The notes beneath the pieces are model-generated. The model worked only from the letters and a program-made list of their open reading frames with translations, was not told the origin of the DNA and searched no databases. Shown one piece after another: positions 46,216 through 54,637 of a stretch of 64,000 nucleotides of DNA (within the stretch, counting starts at the first letter, position 1; each line of letters opens with the position of its first letter). The stretch is from contig NZ_CP029352.1 of NCBI RefSeq assembly GCF_003130795.1, positions 299,001-363,000 on the forward strand, read 5' to 3'. The DNA comes from Azospirillum thermophilum (GTDB lineage Bacteria; Pseudomonadota; Alphaproteobacteria; Azospirillales; Azospirillaceae). The position numbers were made by a program, and so were the translations under genes.

Positions 46216-47060
46216 TCACCCCTTCCGGCTCTCTGCCCTGACGTTCAGCCAGATCGTGTCCAGCAGCCGGATCATCTCCAATTCCTGCTGGTCCGGCCGG
46301 CGCTGGTAGAGGTCCATCCATCCCTTGATGTCGCGGGCGGACAGCGGGAGCGGGTCCCCCATGCCGGTATAGGACCGCTCCCGCTGCAATTCCCCGAACC
46401 AGCGCCAGACGTGGCGGAGCAGGACGGGCAGCGGCGGCCCGGTCAGCTCCGCGTCGATCTGCTGGATCCTGGCGATGTCGCCGCGCCGCTTCGCCCGGTC
46501 GTGCATGCCCTCCAGGTGCTCGCGCTCAGTCCGCCCCTCCTTGTCGGTCTGGGAGAGGCGGAACTCGTGCTCCGCGTGCCGGATCAGGTCTGCGCGGAGC
46601 TGGGCAAAAAACCGGCGCGGTTGCTCAGCTCGCCGTTGAGCTGGTTGAACAGCCACTCGAAGCCGGGGTCGGCAAGGGCGGTCTCGACCGTCTCCGTGTC
46701 GATCCGCTGCCCGTTGATGACGACCGGCGGCACGTCCAGCAGACGGCGGGCGATGCGGGCGGCGTTCTCGGCGCGCATCTCGGCGATGGTCTTGCGGGCC
46801 TTCGGCGCGTCCTTGCCGGCCTTGATGGCGGCGATGGCCTCCTCCTGCCGGCGCTCCTCCTCCTCCTGCTGCTGGCGGAACTCCATCTCCACCGCCTCGA
46901 TGGTCTTGGGGTGGCCCGGCCCGGCCAGGGTGATCGGCCAGCCGATCGGCTTCAGCGTCACCGGGTGCTTCACGTCATAGACGCGCTCGTCGGAGTAGCG
47001 CAGGTCGCCGAGGTCGATGACGGCGGCGGTGTTCAGGGCGTCTTCGCGGGTCTTGCTCAT
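46216..47060 (-). CDS. Tail assembly chaperone GT fusion, made by -1 frameshifting
   Basis: The product would be the G protein to residue about 152, then, after slipping one base at TTTTTTG (46611-46605), FAQLRADLIRHAEHEFRLSQTDKEGRTEREHLEG...PLPVLLRHVWRWFGELQRERSYTGMGDPLPLSARDIKGWMDLYQRRPDQQELEMIRLLDTIW to 46216. Phages of this type make G and a minor GT form, in a set ratio, that escort the tape measure. The T-frame segment has no start of its own that makes sense. The tape measure normally follows at once; here a 2.6-kb cassette intervenes. Confidence 0.7.
46584..47060 (-). CDS. Tail assembly chaperone G
   Basis: 158 residues from ATG 47060 (GGAGAGAGCACC upstream). A beta-rich first half (RVYDVKHPVTLKPIGWPITLAGPGHPKTIEAVEMEFR) is followed by a long charged helix (QQQEEEERRQEEAIAAIKAGKDAPKARKTIAEMRAENAARIARRLLDV) and a helical end that stops 22 bp beyond the slippery site. 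Located between tail tube and GT extension, as in lambda-like tails. Confidence 0.7.
   Translation of the reverse strand: MSKTREDALNTAAVIDLGDLRYSDERVYDVKHPVTLKPIGWPITLAGPGHPKTIEAVEMEFRQQQEEEERRQEEAIAAIKAGKDAPKARKTIAEMRAENAARIARRLLDVPPVVINGQRIDTETVETALADPGFEWLFNQLNGELSNRAGFLPSSAQT
46605..46611 (-). promoter_or_regulatory. Slippery heptamer T-TTT-TTG for -1 frameshifting
   Basis: In the G frame the mRNA reads GGU-UUU-UUG. A -1 slip re-pairs both tRNAs on UUU and continues with GCC-CAG, entering the T frame. The site lies just before the G stop and inside the G/T overlap, the standard position. Confidence 0.7.
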
Positions 47061-47148
47061 GGTGCTCTCTCCGTGGGGATGATGTGGGGTTTGGCCGGCG
47101 GCGCACCCCACGTGACGCCGCCGGCCCGCCGTCGCGCGACGGATGGGG

Positions 47149-48384
47149 TTAGTTGCTGGCCTGGATCTTCACCATGGTCTGGTCATAGGCGCCGCCGCGG
47201 GTGTCCACGCCGACCAGCTCCGCGGCGATGTTCAGCGTGACGGTGCGGGGGCCGCCGTCGCGCTTGATCTCCGACTTGTCGACGCCGCCGAGCGTGAAGT
47301 TCGGCACCGTCACCGACAGGAAGTCGATCGGGCTGGAGCCGGGGACCTGGGCCAGCATGGTCAGCGCCAACGGGGTCTCGGCCAGGAAGTCAGTGAACGC
47401 CTGGAGATCCTTGCGCATGGCGGTGATCGAGCCGGACACCTTCATCACGCCGTCGAAGACGTCGGGGCTGGTCTTGGCTCCGACCACGTCGGGGGCGTTC
47501 AGGCCCAGGTCGATCGACAGGCTGAAGGCGGTCAGGTCCACGAAGTCGCTGGATCCGACGCGCAAGGTGGCGTCGATGGCCGCCAGGGGCGTGGCCGCGG
47601 CGACCAGGGCGGGGCTGGTGTAGTAGGGCGAGGCGGCGCCCGTCAGGCCCTGAGCGGCGCCGGTGCCCATCCACGACGGCGTGATGGTCAGCATGCCGTT
47701 GGGCTGCATGGACAGGTCGATCTTGCCCCACTTGCAGTCGGTGAAGAGCTCCGACTGGTCGGCGTCGATCTCGGCCTCCTCGATGGTGAAGTAGCGCTGG
47801 ACCAGCGCGCCGGCCGCGGGGTTGATCAGCTTCCGGCCCTTGACCGAGAAGGCGTAGGAACTGACCGGGCCGGTGACGGTGGTCAGCGCCTCGGCGACGG
47901 TGATGCTGGTGTTGGTCAGGCCAACAACCCGCAGCGGCTTGTTCAGGTCGCCCGCGGCGAGGCCGGACGTGAAGGTGACCACGTCGTAGACCCGGAGCCC
48001 GGCCGTGATCACGTTGCCGGCGCTGAAGGTGATGACTGAGCCGGTGGCGCTCAGGGTCGCGGACGACATCGCGCCGGTGGCCTGCGTGATGCTGACGCCG
48101 GACGCCCAGGTGCCGCGCATCACGGCCTCGAGGAGCGGGTCATAGTTCGAGAGCTGCAGCTCGCCCGGATACTGGCCGCTGGTCTTCTGCGTGCCGTGCC
48201 GGCCGCGGACGGCCATGCCGTCCTGCCGGACCTGCTGCGACTGGATGGCCTGCTTCGTGAGCTGGCCCTTGCCGCCGGTCAGCGGGAGGAGGTTGGCGCC
48301 GGTGCCGCTGGCGGCGGTGCCGCGGGCGGACTGCGCCTTGTAGGCGACATAGGCATTGAACTGCGTCTGATAGTTGGTGGGCAT
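47149..48384 (-). CDS. Major tail tube protein
   Basis: 411 residues from ATG 48384 (GGAGAATGAG upstream). Repeated Ig-like beta segments and TSGQYPGELQLSNYDPLLEAVMRGTWASG, DQSELFTDCKWGKIDLSMQPNGMLTITPSWMGTG and VPNFTLGGVDKSEIKRDGGPRTVTLNIAAELVG identify a phage tail tube subunit, longer than the lambda-type minimum because of an inserted domain at about 100-190 (SITQATGAMSSATLSATGSVITFSAGNVI). It would polymerise around the tape measure. Confidence 0.75.
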   Translation of the reverse strand: MPTNYQTQFNAYVAYKAQSARGTAASGTGANLLPLTGGKGQLTKQAIQSQQVRQDGMAVRGRHGTQKTSGQYPGELQLSNYDPLLEAVMRGTWASGVSITQATGAMSSATLSATGSVITFSAGNVITAGLRVYDVVTFTSGLAAGDLNKPLRVVGLTNTSITVAEALTTVTGPVSSYAFSVKGRKLINPAAGALVQRYFTIEEAEIDADQSELFTDCKWGKIDLSMQPNGMLTITPSWMGTGAAQGLTGAASPYYTSPALVAAATPLAAIDATLRVGSSDFVDLTAFSLSIDLGLNAPDVVGAKTSPDVFDGVMKVSGSITAMRKDLQAFTDFLAETPLALTMLAQVPGSSPIDFLSVTVPNFTLGGVDKSEIKRDGGPRTVTLNIAAELVGVDTRGGAYDQTMVKIQASN

Positions 48385-48461
48385 CTCATTCTCCGTGCGG
48401 GCGCAAAAAAGCCCGCGCGGCACGGGCCGGCGGGCGCGGAATGGTCAGCCTCTCGGGCTGG

Positions 48462-48926
48462 TCAGTCAGGAAAATCATAGTCCCAGGGGATGGACAGCAT
48501 GCGGCAGAAGCGGGATCCGTCCTCGTAGGCGGCAACGCCATCGTCAGCCCGGGGGTCCATGGTGATCAGGCGGGCGGTGGTGGCCGGGTCAATCCAGACC
48601 GTCACCCGGCGGAAGGCGTCGGCGATCGCGTCGGCCTTCTCCGTGATGGCCGCTGTGCCGGTGCCCTGCGCCACCGACAGATAGAGGCGGCACACGCCGA
48701 AGGCCATCGCCCGGCGCTTCCCCTTGGGGCCGGCCGTGGCGGTCGTCCGGCCGGAGACCACCTCGGCTTCGATGGCCGGGGCCGGCGCGCCGTCATCGTC
48801 GACCGGCATGCTGGCGTCCGACAGCTTCGTACCCGGCGGCCAGGAGCTATTGGGCCAGCGGATCGGCCAATCCGGAACGACCTCGGCGAGCTTGGTCTTC
48901 AGCGCTGTTTCAACGTCTGCGATCAT
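48462..48926 (-). CDS. Tail terminator/completion protein
   Basis: 154 residues, ATG 48926 overlapping the preceding stop by 4 bp. MIADVETALKTKLAEVVPDWPIRWPNSSWPPG, VCRLYLSVAQGTGTAAITEKADAIADAFRRV and an alpha/beta pattern fit the gpU-like terminator family that caps the tail before joining the head. Position immediately before the tail tube gene supports it. Confidence 0.65.
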   Translation of the reverse strand: MIADVETALKTKLAEVVPDWPIRWPNSSWPPGTKLSDASMPVDDDGAPAPAIEAEVVSGRTTATAGPKGKRRAMAFGVCRLYLSVAQGTGTAAITEKADAIADAFRRVTVWIDPATTARLITMDPRADDGVAAYEDGSRFCRMLSIPWDYDFPD

Positions 48927-49558
48927 GCGCCCCTCGTCACGACGATGGCCGGGTAGCGGTACTGTGCCCGCTGCCGGCTGGTCATCCCTTCCGCGGCCCG
49001 GCGGCCACGCGGGGCGCCGTAGGAGCGGTATTCGTAGTCGATCTTCGCCACGGCGCTGAACCGCCGCCGCGCCTCGCGCGCCAGCACCTCGATCCAGCCC
49101 TCTGGCGCCTGCACGGACAGGCCTCGGGCGATCTTGCGGGCATAGGGTCGCAGCGAGATCAGCACCACCTCTTGCGCATCGGCGACATCCACGACACCGG
49201 CCTCGGCGGCGTCCCGGCGGTAGCCGTCGACGAACAGCAGGATGTCGTCCCGGTAATGACCGCCCTCCGGAGGCCCGACCGGCGACCGCGCCACCCACTC
49301 GCCGTAGATCCAGTCGACAGCGTCCTGCATGACGTGGATGTGGTATTCGATGACGCCGCCATACCGGACGCTCTCCTCGGCGGCGCCACGGCGCCCATCC
49401 ACGAAGACGTCGGTTGGATAGCGGCCCTGGTCCACCTCCAGCTTGGCGAGTTCGGCACGGGCCGTCTCGGCATGGAGTTTCACGAAGGCCTGCGGCGACA
49501 GGGCCTCGTTCTTCAGCAGCGTGATCTGCCGGCGAACGGCGTCGATGTTGCTGCCCAT
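48923..49558 (-). CDS. Head-tail joining protein (HK97 gp10-like region)
   Basis: 211 residues. MGSNIDAVRRQITLLKNEALSPQAFVKLHAETARAELAKLEVDQGRYPTDVFVDGRRGAAEESVRYGGVIEYHIHVMQDAVDWIYGEW is followed by a C-terminal region with RKIARGLSVQAPEGWIEVLAREARRRFSAVAKIDYEYRSYGAPRGRRA. It occupies the slot of the minor tail/neck protein between the adaptor and the terminator, with overlapping stop and start. Exact family uncertain. Confidence 0.55.
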   Translation of the reverse strand: MGSNIDAVRRQITLLKNEALSPQAFVKLHAETARAELAKLEVDQGRYPTDVFVDGRRGAAEESVRYGGVIEYHIHVMQDAVDWIYGEWVARSPVGPPEGGHYRDDILLFVDGYRRDAAEAGVVDVADAQEVVLISLRPYARKIARGLSVQAPEGWIEVLAREARRRFSAVAKIDYEYRSYGAPRGRRAAEGMTSRQRAQYRYPAIVVTRGA

Positions 49559-49561
49559 GGC

Positions 49562-49885
49562 CTACCCCTGGAAATCGATCTCGATGCGGACCGGGGTTCC
49601 GCCCATCAGGACGGGCGTCGCCGACAGGATCGTCCGTTGCGCCCCGTTCCACAGCACCTTGTCGGTGGTCCGCAGCGGCAGGAAGCCGGCGGGGAACGGC
49701 GACGGCGACAGGATCGCGCGGGACACCGCCTGGGCGCTGCTGGAGCCGGCACGCAGCTCCTCAACCCGCAGCCCCCGCACGCGGGCCTTCGCCTGGACCG
49801 CGGCGCCGTCCCGGAAGACCTTCACATCCGCCCCGGCGCCGGCAAGCGCACGGTCCAGGGCGGCAATGGCTTCGGCCGGCGTCAT
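49562..49885 (-). CDS. Small head-tail adaptor protein
   Basis: 107 residues from ATG 49885, overlapping the upstream stop (ATGA). MTPAEAIAALDRALAGAGADVKVFRDGAAVQAKARVRGLRVEELRAGSSSAQAVSRAILSPSPFPA with a beta-rich end, VLMGGTPVRIEIDFQG, is the pattern of small stopper/adaptor proteins. Its place in the connector cluster supports the assignment. Confidence 0.6.
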   Translation of the reverse strand: MTPAEAIAALDRALAGAGADVKVFRDGAAVQAKARVRGLRVEELRAGSSSAQAVSRAILSPSPFPAGFLPLRTTDKVLWNGAQRTILSATPVLMGGTPVRIEIDFQG

Positions 49886-50451
49886 CCGAAGCTGACCATG
49901 CGGTAACCGCTCAGCCGCCCGGCGATGTCCGCCGGCAGCCCGCCGAGCGTCTCGACAGACGGAACAGCGGTCCAGGTCTTGGAGACCACGTCCTGGACAT
50001 CCTCGGACCGCAGCAGTGGATCCCGAGATCGGGAGAAGTAGGAGAGCTTCACCATGTCGATGCAGCACCGCTCCACGTCCGGCGGGGTGGCACTGTAGCC
50101 CGCGGTGTAGGTCACCACCACCCGGCCAACCGGCCAACCGATGGAGCAGGAGGAGGCGTCCAGGCGCAGCAGGAAGCCGGATCCGGAGTTCTCCACCTCG
50201 TAGGAGGCGGGGTCCAGCGCCTGGCCGTTCAGCACCACCGACGCCACCGACACGACCGGCGTGCGGTCGAGGATCAGCCTCTCCCGCCACCGGTCGAGGC
50301 GGATGGTCTCCGTGCCGGCCGCAGCGGCGAAGGATCGGCCGCAGAACGTCTCGATGGTCGCGCTCGCCTGCTCGATCAGCGTCGTCAGGAGCGCATCGTC
50401 AGCGTCCGGGCTCTGAAGCTCGGCTTTCACTTTGGCGAGCGTGGTCAGCAT
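49882..50451 (-). CDS. Head-tail connector protein (HK97 gp6-like)
   Basis: 189 residues. MLTTLAKVKAELQSPDADDALLTTLIEQASATIETFCGRSF is the helical start of Phage_connect_1/gp6-type adaptor proteins that ring the portal. VASVVLNGQALDPASYEVENSGSGFLLRLDA...VVVTYTAGYSATPPDVERCCIDMVKLSYF continues the family pattern. It is the first head gene on the left of the IS insertion and would be cut off from upstream transcription by it. Confidence 0.75.
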   Translation of the reverse strand: MLTTLAKVKAELQSPDADDALLTTLIEQASATIETFCGRSFAAAAGTETIRLDRWRERLILDRTPVVSVASVVLNGQALDPASYEVENSGSGFLLRLDASSCSIGWPVGRVVVTYTAGYSATPPDVERCCIDMVKLSYFSRSRDPLLRSEDVQDVVSKTWTAVPSVETLGGLPADIAGRLSGYRMVSFG

Positions 50452-50495
50452 GGCAGGAACTCCGAAATGGGGCGGCCCAGGGCCGCCCCGTCAGG

Positions 50496-50504
50496 GTCAG
50501 GCGG
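50496..50504. repeat. 9-bp target-site duplication (left)
   Basis: GTCAGGCGG directly precedes the IS left end and is repeated at 52036-52044 directly after its right end. A 9-bp duplication is the hallmark of Tn5/IS50-type transposition. Confidence 0.85.
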
Positions 50505-52035
50505 CTGCTAATTACCCACATCGTCGAGAGTGAGGGTGGCGCCGAGAACGATATCGGTCAGGCGCGTCATGCCGCGCCATAGGACCCTGTCGCCGGGTGG
50601 CGGGTCCCCCGCGCGGGCGAGCCAGCCGCCGAGCCTTGCGATCTTCCGCACGTAGCTGGCCAAATCTCGAATACGGGGCTGGTTGGAGCCGCGGTCGGGA
50701 ACCACGCGATCGAGGACCGCGGTTTCGATTCCGGTCAAGGCGACACCCGGTTCGGCATCCGGCACCACCCGGTTCATCATCCGCAACCAGAAGACGCGCC
50801 AGCCCACGATGCACAGGACAGCAATCAGCTTCACCAGGCGCTCAGCCGTCCGGAGCCGCGCTGCCTCCACTTTGCACCCCGACTTCATAATCTTGTGGAA
50901 TTCCTCCACGCGCCACCGCATAGCGTACCAGCGCAGCTTCTCCACAGCAGAGGCGGTGTCGGTGACTGGCAGGTCGGTGGCAATCTTCCAGTCGATGCGT
51001 GGGCGGTTCTCGGGTTGATCTGGTTCCCGGGCGTACAAGATTGTCAGGTCGAGGGCAGGATAGCGCTTTTCCTTCCCGATCGGTGGCCGGACGTGCAGGG
51101 TGGCGTAGGTGAGTTCGACTTCCGCGGTTTCGGTTCGCCCGCCGGCGTCCCGGACCTCGATGCGGTGCCGACCGCCCACCGCCACCTCGTCCATCAAGCG
51201 GGCGACCGTCGTGGTGCCGTCACCCGCGAGCCGGTCGACACACGTCCGAACCAGGAAGTGGGTTCCGAGATCCCGCGCGAGACAGAAGAACTCGTAAATA
51301 TCGTTCTCACGATCGCCGATGTAGACGCAGCGGGCCGGATCCCCGAACAGCTCGGCCGTCCGCCGCATGTTGTCCAGCCAGCGGACACTTTCCTTCCCAT
51401 CGATCGGGACCCGCGTCGGATTGATGTGCCTTTTGAGGGCGGCGGTTCCTTTGAATTTCTTGCGGGTCCAGAATTTGACCGCACCCAGGCCAAGCGGCAG
51501 CCCGTCCGTTGTGACCACCAGGCTGGAGTGCATCAGCAGCCCGCAGGCGGTGTACGGGCGCACGCCCCCCTGCCGCTCATTGCTGCCGTTGCCTTTGTAG
51601 GTCCAGCCGACCCGGTCGGGACGCTCGCGCTCGAAGGAGAACTCGGTGGTGTCCTGGATGACCAGGATGGTGCCGCGCGTGGCGGCAACCCGACGGCGCG
51701 TTGCTTCGACGTGGCCCCCCAGGATGTCGCCCTCGCCGACACGGCTGTTGGCGAAGAACCGGTAGGCCGCCTTGGTGTTGGCCCAGTCCTGGCAGGCAAA
51801 GGGAATGCTCTCTCCCATGTTATCCGCCAGTTGCCCGAGCAATCCGTGGAGCCGCCGGTTCAGGCGCTGGTCCAGCAACTGGCAACTGGCAAGTTCATCG
51901 TCGATCCAGGTTCTTGACGCATCGGCCATCGGTACCTCCAGCACCTCTTTCCGATGCCAACAGCCGGAGGCTCGACACGGCCAAGACCACCGCGCCGTCT
52001 ACTGCACGACCTTCGACGATGTGGGTAATTAACAG
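50505..52035 (-). mobile_element. IS4-family insertion sequence of the IS50/Tn5 type, 1531 bp
   Basis: Ends are inverted repeats of 23 bp with one mismatch, starting CTG(C/T)TAATTACCCAC; CTG...CAG termini are as in IS50. Flanked by the 9-bp duplication GTCAGGCGG. One transposase gene fills it, and the transposase stop codon (50510-50508) lies inside the left repeat. It separates the capsid-side genes from the connector genes in one leftward operon. Confidence 0.9.
50508..51929 (-). CDS. IS4-family transposase (Tn5-like)
   Basis: 473 residues from ATG 51929 (GGAGG upstream). Tn5-type N-terminal DNA-binding region (TWIDDELASCQLLDQRLNRRLHGLLGQLADNMGESIPFACQDWANTKAAYRFFAN), catalytic Asp in LVIQDTTEFSF, second Asp in YIGDRENDIYEFF, and Glu in the YREK-like box MRWRVEEFHKIMKSGCKVE: the DDE set is intact. 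The C-terminus ends in the left inverted repeat. The gene appears complete and probably active. Confidence 0.93.
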   Translation of the reverse strand: MADASRTWIDDELASCQLLDQRLNRRLHGLLGQLADNMGESIPFACQDWANTKAAYRFFANSRVGEGDILGGHVEATRRRVAATRGTILVIQDTTEFSFERERPDRVGWTYKGNGSNERQGGVRPYTACGLLMHSSLVVTTDGLPLGLGAVKFWTRKKFKGTAALKRHINPTRVPIDGKESVRWLDNMRRTAELFGDPARCVYIGDRENDIYEFFCLARDLGTHFLVRTCVDRLAGDGTTTVARLMDEVAVGGRHRIEVRDAGGRTETAEVELTYATLHVRPPIGKEKRYPALDLTILYAREPDQPENRPRIDWKIATDLPVTDTASAVEKLRWYAMRWRVEEFHKIMKSGCKVEAARLRTAERLVKLIAVLCIVGWRVFWLRMMNRVVPDAEPGVALTGIETAVLDRVVPDRGSNQPRIRDLASYVRKIARLGGWLARAGDPPPGDRVLWRGMTRLTDIVLGATLTLDDVGN

Positions 52036-52044
52036 GTCAGGCGG
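52036..52044. repeat. 9-bp target-site duplication (right)
   Basis: GTCAGGCGG, second copy. It includes the stop codon (TCA on this strand, 52037-52039) of the interrupted operon's next gene, so that gene remained intact after insertion. Confidence 0.85.
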
Positions 52045-52465
52045 TCGGGTACACCGCCGGGTGGCCCTTCACGACCACGGCCGAGATACCGGTGCCGGTG
52101 CCGTGGGTGCCGGAGAAGTCGGCCAGCAGCTTCAGGTACCGCCTGCCGCCGACGTAGCCGATCTTCGTCACGTCCGACGCGGCCTTGGCCGCCGTCAGTG
52201 CCTTGACGATGCCGTTGCTGACCGAAGTCACGCCCAGCAGGTCCGACGCCGTGACGTTGGTGTAGGTCGTGTCGTCGTCGCTGTGGGTCAGCACGAACTC
52301 GATCTTGTTCGAGTTGGTGAAGGTGATGCCACCGGCCCCGATCGACATGACGATGGTGGCGGCGTTGAAGCCGGCGAGGTCGATGCTGGCCGGGGTAGTG
52401 TCGGCCGTGTAGACGCTCGGCGCGATCGCTTCCACGACCGCGACGTTGCTGTACATATCGCGCAT
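52037..52465 (-). CDS. Capsid-associated phage protein
   Basis: 142 residues from ATG 52465 (AGGAGGGCCACCC upstream). MRDMYSNVAVVEAIAPSVYTADTTPASIDLAGFNAATIVMSIGAGGITFTNSNKIEFVLTHSDD is beta-rich and resembles small structural proteins encoded after the major capsid gene, possibly capsid decoration or head-completion. Not assigned further. It ends within the target duplication of the IS. Confidence 0.6.
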   Translation of the reverse strand: MRDMYSNVAVVEAIAPSVYTADTTPASIDLAGFNAATIVMSIGAGGITFTNSNKIEFVLTHSDDDTTYTNVTASDLLGVTSVSNGIVKALTAAKAASDVTKIGYVGGRRYLKLLADFSGTHGTGTGISAVVVKGHPAVYPTA

Positions 52466-52526
52466 GGGTGGCCCTCCTAGGCCATGGGGAAGGAGCGCGG
52501 CGAGGACTGGCCCCGCCGCCGCAGGA

Positions 52527-53789
52527 TCAGGCGACCTTCAGGAACTTGATGGCCTCGTAGTTCTGCACACCGCCGGCCACGCGCTTGGTGGTGTAGAACA
52601 GGACGTTCGGCTTGCTGGTGTAGGGGTCGCGCAGCACGCGGACGCCGACCCGGTCCAGGATCAGGTAGCCACGCTTGAAGTCGCCGAACGCGATCGGGAA
52701 CTTGTTGGCCGCGATCGCCGGCATGTTGTCGTCGGTCTGGACCGGCTTGCCCAGCATCGTCGGCAGCTCGGCCGCGGCGGTCGGAGCCGCCCACAGGTAG
52801 TTGCCGTCGCCATCCTTGAACTTGCGGACGGTGCCCATCACCGCATCGGACATCAGCCACGCCGCGCCGTTCCGGTAGCCGGCCTTCAGCGCGTAGTAGA
52901 GGTCGATCAGGGCGTCGGCACCGTTGTGGGTGCCGTCCGTCAGGCCGCCGGACACGCCGGAGGCGATGAAACCGATCTTGCCCCAGGCATAGTTGGCGTT
53001 CGCCACCGTGTCGTAGGCCAGCAGACCCTTGGGCTTCTTGTTGCCGTCGCCCGCGATGAAGGCGGCGCCCTCCTGCTCGGAAAAGGCGATCGACACCTCG
53101 TCGGCCAGCCACGCCTCGATGTCCATGTCGCCGTCGTCGAGCATGGTCTGGGTCGCCGCCGGCTGGGCATACAGCTCCATGGCAGTGAACTCCAGGCCGC
53201 CCAGGCGCGGGGTGCTGGTCTCGGGGCGGGCATCGTTCTCGCCGACCCAGCCGGCGGAGGCGCCGCCCATGTTCACCAGCTTCTTGTAGGTCGGGGCCCC
53301 CATCCGGCGAACGGTCGCCAGCGAGCGCATGGCCGACATGGTGCCGAGCACGCGATCGATGCCGGCCTCCATTTCCTCCGGAACCACATAGCCGCCATCC
53401 GGGTCGCTCTGGGTGGTGAGCTTCGCCTTCACCTCCAGCTCGCGCAGGCCCGCCTCGGTGCCCTTGCGGAAGAAGCGGCCGAAGGCGTTCTTGTGCTCGG
53501 CCTTCGCCGGATCGGCCTTGCCGGCACCGCCAAGCTGGCCGGCGGCCATCTTGACGTTCAGCTCGTCGAGCGCCTTCTGGAGGCCGGTGATCTCGGTGTT
53601 GATGCGGTCCACCTTCTCGGCCTGTACAACGTCGCCGAGGCCCTTGCGGATGTCGGAGATCTGCTTGTCGTTCTCGGCCTTGAACGCTTCGAAGGCGCTC
53701 TTGATCTGGTTTACCAGCGCGACGGGGTTATCGGCGTCCGCGCGCACGGCCGCGATGCCGCTGAAACGCGGCCTCAGAGCATGGTTCAT
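52527..53789 (-). CDS. Major capsid protein, HK97 fold
   Basis: 420 residues. An N-terminal coiled-coil scaffold domain (about 15-70: INQIKSAFEAFKAENDKQISDIRKGLGDVVQAEKV...LNVKMAAG) is expected to be removed by the prohead protease. The HK97-fold body includes GGYVVPEEMEAGIDRVLGTMSAMRSLATV, GWVGENDARPETSTPRLGGLEFTAMELYAQPAATQTMLDDGDMDIEAWLADEVSIAFSEQEGAAFIAGDG and the C-terminal RVLRDPYTSKPNVLFYTTKRVAGGVQNYEAIKFLKVA. It follows the protease gene with an 11-bp gap, as in HK97-type phages. Confidence 0.92.
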   Translation of the reverse strand: MNHALRPRFSGIAAVRADADNPVALVNQIKSAFEAFKAENDKQISDIRKGLGDVVQAEKVDRINTEITGLQKALDELNVKMAAGQLGGAGKADPAKAEHKNAFGRFFRKGTEAGLRELEVKAKLTTQSDPDGGYVVPEEMEAGIDRVLGTMSAMRSLATVRRMGAPTYKKLVNMGGASAGWVGENDARPETSTPRLGGLEFTAMELYAQPAATQTMLDDGDMDIEAWLADEVSIAFSEQEGAAFIAGDGNKKPKGLLAYDTVANANYAWGKIGFIASGVSGGLTDGTHNGADALIDLYYALKAGYRNGAAWLMSDAVMGTVRKFKDGDGNYLWAAPTAAAELPTMLGKPVQTDDNMPAIAANKFPIAFGDFKRGYLILDRVGVRVLRDPYTSKPNVLFYTTKRVAGGVQNYEAIKFLKVA

Positions 53790-53800
53790 TCTGATCCCTC

Positions 53801-54637
53801 TCAGGGCTTGATGGTGATGAGCAGGTCCGCCAGGGAGGCGGTCAGGAGGCCAGCGCGCGGCGTGGCAGTACCGGCAGCGTCGTGCGTACCGGAGGCCTCG
53901 CGAAGCATGGCGCGCCGCTCGGACCGCGGCACCCCCTGCTTGGCGAGAAGAGCGTCGATTCGGCGCCGGGCCGCGATCTCGGGACGGAGCGAGGCAGACA
54001 CCGCAGGTTCCGGCATGTCCTCCACCACGTCGGCGAAGCCCTTGGCGACGGCGTCTCCCGCGCCCAGCCAGGTCTCGGCGTCCATCATGGCCGCCACGTC
54101 CTCGCGCTTCTGACCGGTCCGGGCGGCGTAGATGTCAGCCATGGCCGCGTCGAAGGGCTCCAGAACGTCGGCGGCGGCGCGCATGTCATGCCTGTTGCCG
54201 ATCGCGACCGCCCAGGCATTGTGGATCATCAGGAACGACCCGGCGCCCATGCGGATCTCGTCGCCGGCCATGGCGATCACGGAGGCAGCCGAGGCGGCGT
54301 AGCCCATGACCTTCACCGTCACCTTGGCGGGATGCTCGCGGAGCAGGTTGAAGATCGCCAGCCCCTCGAAGAAGTCGCCGCCGGGCGAGTTGACGTTGAC
54401 CGTCACGTCCTTTTTGCCGATGGCGCGCAGGGCGCCCGCCATCCGCTTCGCCGTCCAGCCGCCGCCGGTCCATGCGTCCTCGCCGATCACATCGTAGAGG
54501 CTGATCGTCGACGGATCATCGGCCTCCGCCGCCATCGGCCCGCCCGACCAGCGGGCAAGCGCGTCACTCGGCGCATCCCAGGACAGGCCGTCCGGCCGGT
54601 CGAATGCCTTCACCTCAGGCAGGCTGCGCAGGCTCAT
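53801..54637 (-). CDS. Prohead protease, ClpP-like serine peptidase
   Basis: 278 residues from ATG 54637 (AAGGAGGATCGGGCA upstream). ClpP-type core: VNVNSPGGDFFEGLAIFNLL, catalytic Ser in GYAASAASVIAMAGDE, His in FLMIHNAWAVAIG, and an Asp-containing region near LEPFDAAM. Phage ClpP-like peptidases mature the capsid by cutting the scaffold domain. It overlaps the portal gene end by 23 bp. Confidence 0.87.
   Translation of the reverse strand: MSLRSLPEVKAFDRPDGLSWDAPSDALARWSGGPMAAEADDPSTISLYDVIGEDAWTGGGWTAKRMAGALRAIGKKDVTVNVNSPGGDFFEGLAIFNLLREHPAKVTVKVMGYAASAASVIAMAGDEIRMGAGSFLMIHNAWAVAIGNRHDMRAAADVLEPFDAAMADIYAARTGQKREDVAAMMDAETWLGAGDAVAKGFADVVEDMPEPAVSASLRPEIAARRRIDALLAKQGVPRSERRAMLREASGTHDAAGTATPRAGLLTASLADLLITIKP

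Noticed and set aside
52446..54113. Rightward open frame of 555 codons opposite the capsid gene
   Set aside because: No domain; the opposite strand encodes a clear HK97-fold capsid protein and protease.
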